From: Thermohalobaculum sp039026295
GTDB taxonomy: Bacteria; Pseudomonadota; Alphaproteobacteria; Rhodobacterales; Rhodobacteraceae
NCBI GenBank assembly: GCA_039026295.1
Contig: JBCCMP010000002.1
Span: 1 to 54,548 of the forward strand
DNA length: 54,548 nucleotides
Direction of reading: 5' to 3'
A program made the position numbers and the translations under genes. Shown in pieces: positions 50,927 through 54,548 of this stretch. Within the stretch, counting starts at the first letter, position 1. Every line of letters begins with the position of its first letter. Under the pieces are notes generated by a model, which saw only the letters and a list, made by a program, of their open reading frames with translations, was not told the origin of the DNA and did no database searches.

Positions 50927-51159
50927 CAGACCGCCTCGCGTACGATCAGCGCATCGGCTGCGCCCTCCTTGCGGTAACTCACCGATTGGCCGGCTGAAAA
51001 ACGCACCGCATGGTTCTCATGCAGCCAGATGCCGTCATCGGCATCCGGCGACGCCGTTGTCGTCAGATAGACGCTGCCGCTGCGCGTCTGCCAGACCTCG
51101 TCAGCGGTCAGGGTGATCGGGCTCGACCAACTGGTCGTGGCATTCGCGATGAGGGCCAT
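50926..51159 (-). CDS. Small spike-associated-type protein
   Basis: A 77-residue beta-rich protein (WSSPITLTADEVWQTRSG, VYLTTTASPDADDGIWLHEN, VRFSAGQSVSYRKEG, ALIVREAV). The pattern of short strands ending in ALIVREAV is like small proteins found beside spike or fibre genes of Rhodobacteraceae prophages and GTA loci. This is a remembered resemblance, not a search result. AAGGAG seven bases before the ATG is a strong ribosome binding site. It is first in the coupled run with the LamG-like and beta-helix genes. Confidence 0.55.
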   Translation of the reverse strand: MALIANATTSWSSPITLTADEVWQTRSGSVYLTTTASPDADDGIWLHENHAVRFSAGQSVSYRKEGAADALIVREAV

Positions 51160-51245
51160 GAATACGCTCCTTCCAGGGGGGTTCGGATTTGCACGAAAGC
51201 CTCCCTGAAAACCGTTGACGCGATCTCATCTGAGCGTGCGGTGGT

Positions 51246-51998
51246 CTAGAGCGCCCCCCGCCGGTCAAGCCAGGCCACTGGACGGGCCAGTAAAATGGCC
51301 AGCCCATCGTCGAGGCCAAGCCGGATATCGGCCACGGGCCGTGCGTAGCCAAACCGGGCATAATCATCCGCAAAGGCGCAGGCGATCAGCGCCTCATCGC
51401 GTCGCGTCACATGTCCGCCCCGGCCACTCGACAGGGCGTGGGGAAGAACGGCCGCGTCCAGGGCCGTTTCCGTGACCTCCGACAGCCAGCGGACCGCGGC
51501 GTCCAACCCGTCTTCCAGCCGGAACACCTGGGCGGTTTCGGGCACGAAATCGGCCTGCGGGCGCAGGTGGTTGTCAAAGGCATGAGGATGACGCTGCGCG
51601 ACCGCCAGCATCACCCTGAGCCAAAACGAAAACGGCAGACAGGCCAGAAGCTTGCCCAGTTTCGTGCCGCGCCGGTGATGGCGTTGCCAGCGATGCTCGC
51701 TGGCCAGACGCGTGACCGGGTCACGGACCACGGCAAACACGGCATCGGGTGGTGCGGGTAGGCAGGCTCGGGCATCGGCCCATATCAGGTGCTGGGGCGA
51801 GTTTGGCGGGTCGGCCAGACGCCAGCCGCCCGTGCGCCACCAGCGATCCCAACCCCACTGCAAATGTCCAACCGCCGGGCCCCAATGCGCCACCATGAGC
51901 TGCTCAAGCGACGTGCCCCCGGCCTTGGGGCAATGGGCGAACCAGATGAGCCGGTCAGACAGGGTGAGCGAGGGCATGGGGCTGTTCTGGCCGGACAT
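51246..51998 (-). CDS. Sulfotransferase (Sulfotransfer_2/Gal-3-O-like)
   Basis: A 250-residue sulfotransferase of a different branch from the other five. LIWFAHCPKAGGTSLEQLMV has the P-K-x-G-G-T-S form of the phosphosulfate loop used by carbohydrate sulfotransferases such as the HNK/chondroitin group, and VFAVVRDPVTRLASEHRWQR is the 3'-phosphate segment. It lies upstream of the spike-type genes on the same strand, 86 bp from the next gene, and divergent from the WbsX-like gene. The CtrA-like motif at 52001 begins three bases before its start codon. Confidence 0.82.
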   Translation of the reverse strand: MSGQNSPMPSLTLSDRLIWFAHCPKAGGTSLEQLMVAHWGPAVGHLQWGWDRWWRTGGWRLADPPNSPQHLIWADARACLPAPPDAVFAVVRDPVTRLASEHRWQRHHRRGTKLGKLLACLPFSFWLRVMLAVAQRHPHAFDNHLRPQADFVPETAQVFRLEDGLDAAVRWLSEVTETALDAAVLPHALSSGRGGHVTRRDEALIACAFADDYARFGYARPVADIRLGLDDGLAILLARPVAWLDRRGAL

Positions 51999-52000
51999 GG

Positions 52001-52016
52001 TTAGCGCCGGGTTAAC
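52001..52016 (+). promoter_or_regulatory. CtrA-like binding motif
   Basis: TTAGCGCCGGGTTAAC matches TTAA-N7-TTAAC with one mismatch (TTAG). It is in the 79-bp divergent region between the sulfotransferase and WbsX-like genes. Its left flank CATGG is the same as at the 38221 site. Confidence 0.5.
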
Positions 52017-52038
52017 GGCGCCGCTGACCGGGCGCGGT

Positions 52039-52054
52039 TTAAGCCCCCGTTAAC
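52039..52054 (+). promoter_or_regulatory. CtrA binding motif, perfect consensus
   Basis: TTAAGCCCCCGTTAAC is an exact TTAA-N7-TTAAC and is followed by CATG, giving the TTAACCAT form known from Caulobacter. It ends 24 bp before the WbsX-like ATG. With the site at 52001 it makes a pair 38 bp apart. Confidence 0.65.
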
Positions 52055-52077
52055 CATGCGTACCCGATGAAGGGCCC

Positions 52078-53238
52078 ATGTTTGATGCCGCGCCCGCCAT
52101 ACCCCCCGTCCCCGATCTCCGGGCCATTGCATTCTATCTGCCGCAATACCACCCGGTGCCGGAAAACGATGTCTTCTGGGGCAAGGGGTTCACCGAATGG
52201 CGCAATGTGGCCCGGGCCCGCCCACGCTTCCCGGGCCACGAGCAACCGCATCTGCCCGCCGATCTTGGCTTCTACGACCTCCGCCTGGCCGAGACGCGGG
52301 CCGCCCAGGCCGATCTTGCCCGGTCCGCCGGGCTGCACGGGTTTTGCTATTACCACTACTGGTTTCAGGGTCGCCGCGTGCTGAACCAGCCTTTTGATGC
52401 CGTTCTCGCCTCCGGGGAACCGGATTTCCCCTTCATGCTCGCCTGGGCGAATGAGAACTGGACCCGAGCCTGGGACGGGGGCGCGCGGGATATCCTGCTG
52501 GCACAGGACTACTCGGACGCCGACACCATTGCCCATGCCCGGCACCTGCTACCGGCCTTCGCCGATCCGCGCTACATCCGGATCGGGGAGCGGCCCGTTT
52601 TCGCGATCTACAATGCCGATGAACTGCCCCGCCCCGAACACTGGACCGATCTTTTTCGGGAAACGTGCCTAAAAGAGGGGATTTCGCCCTATCTCCTGCG
52701 TATCGAGCGCTATCTTGATCAGGACATTCGCCCGCCAAACGCGCTCGGCTTCGACGCTGCCATCGAGTTTCAGCCGTTTTCCCGCACCTTCCGGCGCTGG
52801 TTGCAAACACGCCCCGACCTCAAGCGACATACCGGCCGACGGCTGACCAACAGGCTCAAACGCGACTGGCAACGCCTGCAGCCCTGGCGCAGCTTCGACA
52901 CCCAGTACGACATGCCGGCTTTCGTGGCTTATGACAGCTGCCAGCCGGCCCCCGATTATCTCAGCTTTCCCGGCGTCTGCCCGTCATGGGATAATTCCGC
53001 CAGGCGGCCCGACGGCAAGGCAATCCTCTTTCGCGGCAGCACGCCCGCGCTGTTCGGCGACTGGTTGGCCAACAAGGCTCATAACTTCACGCCGCCCTCC
53101 CCTCGGGAAAACCTGCTTTTCATCAATGCCTGGAACGAATGGGCCGAGGGCAATCATCTTGAGCCCTGCCTGCGCCACGGGCGGGGCTGGCTGGACGCCA
53201 TGCAACAGGTTCTGACGAAACCCAACGTCACCCCATGA
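52078..53238 (+). CDS. WbsX-like glycosyltransferase/GH99-like protein
   Basis: A 386-residue protein of the WbsX family, found in O-antigen and exopolysaccharide clusters. Family marks are IAFYLPQYHPVPENDVFWGK, FTEWRNVARARPRF, DLARSAGLHGFCYYHYWFQG, MLAWANENWTRAWDGG and the late LFINAWNEWAEGNHLEP. The fold is a TIM barrel related to GH99 glycosidases, though the family is usually annotated as a glycosyltransferase. A GAAGGG precedes the ATG. The flippase gene begins 61 bp after its stop and is likely cotranscribed. The two CtrA-like motifs upstream would control both. Confidence 0.88.
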   Translation: MFDAAPAIPPVPDLRAIAFYLPQYHPVPENDVFWGKGFTEWRNVARARPRFPGHEQPHLPADLGFYDLRLAETRAAQADLARSAGLHGFCYYHYWFQGRRVLNQPFDAVLASGEPDFPFMLAWANENWTRAWDGGARDILLAQDYSDADTIAHARHLLPAFADPRYIRIGERPVFAIYNADELPRPEHWTDLFRETCLKEGISPYLLRIERYLDQDIRPPNALGFDAAIEFQPFSRTFRRWLQTRPDLKRHTGRRLTNRLKRDWQRLQPWRSFDTQYDMPAFVAYDSCQPAPDYLSFPGVCPSWDNSARRPDGKAILFRGSTPALFGDWLANKAHNFTPPSPRENLLFINAWNEWAEGNHLEPCLRHGRGWLDAMQQVLTKPNVTP

Positions 53239-53299
53239 AGCCGATTGTTTCGCTCTCGGGCATCCGCTAGGCGAAACCGTCAGTTCATGTGTTGCTCCT

Positions 53300-54548
53300 G
53301 TGGTTAAAAAGAAAATCAAAAAAGCTTTAAAAGGCGACGGCTACAAGTCGCGCGCCGTGCGCAGCACAGCAATGGTCCTGCTCAACTTTGGGGGTGGGAA
53401 TTTTCTGCGGCTTGCCTCAAACCTCATTCTGACCCGCATTCTCTTTCCAGAGGCCTTCGGCCTGATGGCGCTGGTGCAGGTGGTGATCACGGCATCGAGC
53501 ATGTTCTCGGATATGGGCTTCCGGGGGGCCATCGTGCAGGACCCGCGCGGTGATGATCCCAATTTCCTGAACACTGTCTGGACCTTGCAGATCCTGCGCG
53601 GCACACTTCTGATGCTGATCGTGCTGGCCCTGGCCGATACGGCGGCAAATTTTTATGAAGAACCGCTCCTGGCCGAGCTCTTGGCGGTGGCGGCCTTCGT
53701 GCCCTTCCTGCAAGGGTTCAACTCGACCCGGATACTGACTGCGAGCAGGACCCTTCAACTGGAACGCCTGACCATGATCAAGCTCGGCACGAAGCTGATC
53801 AATGTCATCGTAACCATCTTCCTGGCTTGGCAATTGCAATCGGTCTGGGCCTTGGTGATCGGCAACCTTGTTGGCCCGACCCTCACCGTTCTGTTCTCGC
53901 ATACGGTGCTGCGCGGCACACCCAACCGGCTCCGCCTCGAATGGGATGCCACCAAGCGCCTGTTCCGCTATGGCAGCTTCATCTTCCTGGCCTCGGCCTC
54001 TGTCTTTTTCGTCAATGACGGTGACCGGATGCTTCTGGGCAAATATATCAGCCTCGAAGAGCTTGCGATCTATTCTATCGCACTGCTTTTGGCCTCGGTG
54101 CCTAAAAAGCTCTCCACTGCGATTTCTTCACATGTGATTTTCCCGCTTTACGCCCGCCGTCCCGCAACCGAAAGCGAGAAAAACAGAAAGAACCTCAACC
54201 GCGCGCGCTGGATGGTCACCACCCCGCTGGTCTTGGCAGCCGCCTGTTTTTCCTTCATCGGCGACCCGCTGGTGCGTTTCCTCTATGATGCTCGCTATGA
54301 AGCAGCGGGCCCCATCCTCAAGCTCATTGCCCTGGCGGTCCTGCCAACAATTCCCGTGCAAAGCTATTTGCGCTCGCCGCTCGCGTCAGGGCATTCTGGG
54401 CGCTATGCGGCGTACCAGATCTTTGCAGGCTGCCTGCATCTGGGTCTCTTGCTGTTGCTTGTGCCGAACCTCGGCCTGCTTGGCGCGATTCTCACCGTAC
54501 CACTGTCGACGTTTCTGATTTATCCGGTGATGGTGATGATGATCCGCC
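53300..54548 (+). CDS. Wzx-like polysaccharide flippase, N-terminal part
   Basis: This part of the flippase gene runs off the right end and continues at base 142 on closing the circle, for 460 residues in all. The PST/MOP-superfamily pattern is clear: an N-terminal VLLNFGGGNFLRLASNLILT, LFPEAFGLMALVQVVITA, then FLQGFNSTRILTASRTLQLE and a central FRYGSFIFLASASVFFVNDG, with about twelve to fourteen helices overall. It would carry the lipid-linked repeat unit to the periplasm. The GTG at 53300 is the first start in frame after the WbsX-like stop. An ATG at 53372 is an alternative, but no strong ribosome binding site marks either. Confidence 0.85.
   Translation, partial: MVKKKIKKALKGDGYKSRAVRSTAMVLLNFGGGNFLRLASNLILTRILFPEAFGLMALVQVVITASSMFSDMGFRGAIVQDPRGDDPNFLNTVWTLQILRGTLLMLIVLALADTAANFYEEPLLAELLAVAAFVPFLQGFNSTRILTASRTLQLERLTMIKLGTKLINVIVTIFLAWQLQSVWALVIGNLVGPTLTVLFSHTVLRGTPNRLRLEWDATKRLFRYGSFIFLASASVFFVNDGDRMLLGKYISLEELAIYSIALLLASVPKKLSTAISSHVIFPLYARRPATESEKNRKNLNRARWMVTTPLVLAAACFSFIGDPLVRFLYDARYEAAGPILKLIALAVLPTIPVQSYLRSPLASGHSGRYAAYQIFAGCLHLGLLLLLVPNLGLLGAILTVPLSTFLIYPVMVMMIR
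54408..54548. repeat. Terminal direct repeat, right copy (circular closure)
   Basis: Identical to bases 1-141. Removing one copy gives a circle of 54,407 bp in which the flippase gene is intact. Confidence 0.95.

Overview
The window is a complete circular plasmid. Bases 1-141 are repeated exactly at 54408-54548, and one flippase gene runs in frame across the join, so the real molecule is about 54,407 bp. Gene content, high G+C and the replication module (RepA-type initiator, three 22-bp-spaced iterons, ParAB, palindromic parS-like sites) point to an alphaproteobacterium of the Rhodobacteraceae (Roseobacter group). It resembles the RepA-type 'biofilm' plasmids of that group, but no rhamnose (rmlABCD) operon is visible. 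No transposase, integrase, relaxase or conjugation gene was seen.

Layout: (1) 53300 over the join to 275, then 259-3771: Wzx-like flippase and a four-gene minus-strand operon with 4-bp overlaps (WecG/TagA enzyme, GT2, sulfotransferase, GT2). (2) 3885-8033: exosortase-EpsI fusion, sulfotransferase, polymerase/ligase-like membrane protein. (3) 8094-13974: repA, iteron origin, parA, parB, and two identical parS-like palindromes on either side of a GT-C membrane glycosyltransferase gene. (4) 14039-17746: a 1235-residue G8/beta-helix surface protein with eight Met/His/Asp-rich 14-residue repeats. (5) 18068-24789: glycosyltransferase, a three-domain adenylation-carrier-membrane acyltransferase, sulfotransferase, two small membrane proteins and an arylsulfotransferase-like protein. 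(6) 25077-32664: tRNA-Leu(CAG), GT4, two Gfo/Idh/MocA oxidoreductases, GalE, sulfotransferase and ManC. (7) 32779-38152: a second adenylation-carrier-acyltransferase fusion, a HAD-UbiA fusion resembling decaprenyl-phosphate phosphoribosyltransferase, and a GT4. (8) 38351-45242: virion-spike-base-like small protein, 2OG-Fe(II) oxygenase, sulfotransferase, three glycosyltransferase-type genes or fragments, a PRTase-HAD fusion and a GMC oxidoreductase broken by one in-frame TGA. (9) 45301-51998: two PKD/beta-helix proteins, a cadherin-like/LamG-like protein, a second spike-type small protein and a sulfotransferase. (10) 52078-53238: WbsX-like protein leading into the flippase.

Taken together the plasmid looks dedicated to making, sulfating and acylating an extracellular polysaccharide. 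It has ten glycosyltransferase-type genes, six PAPS-type sulfotransferases, nucleotide-sugar enzymes, a flippase and a polymerase/ligase. No initiating phosphoglycosyltransferase or Wza/Wzc exporter is present, so chromosomal partners must be used. The most novel items are the two single-polypeptide 'Dlt-like' acyl-transfer enzymes, and a set of signal-peptide-free spike/beta-helix genes placed next to sequences matching the CtrA consensus TTAA-N7-TTAAC.
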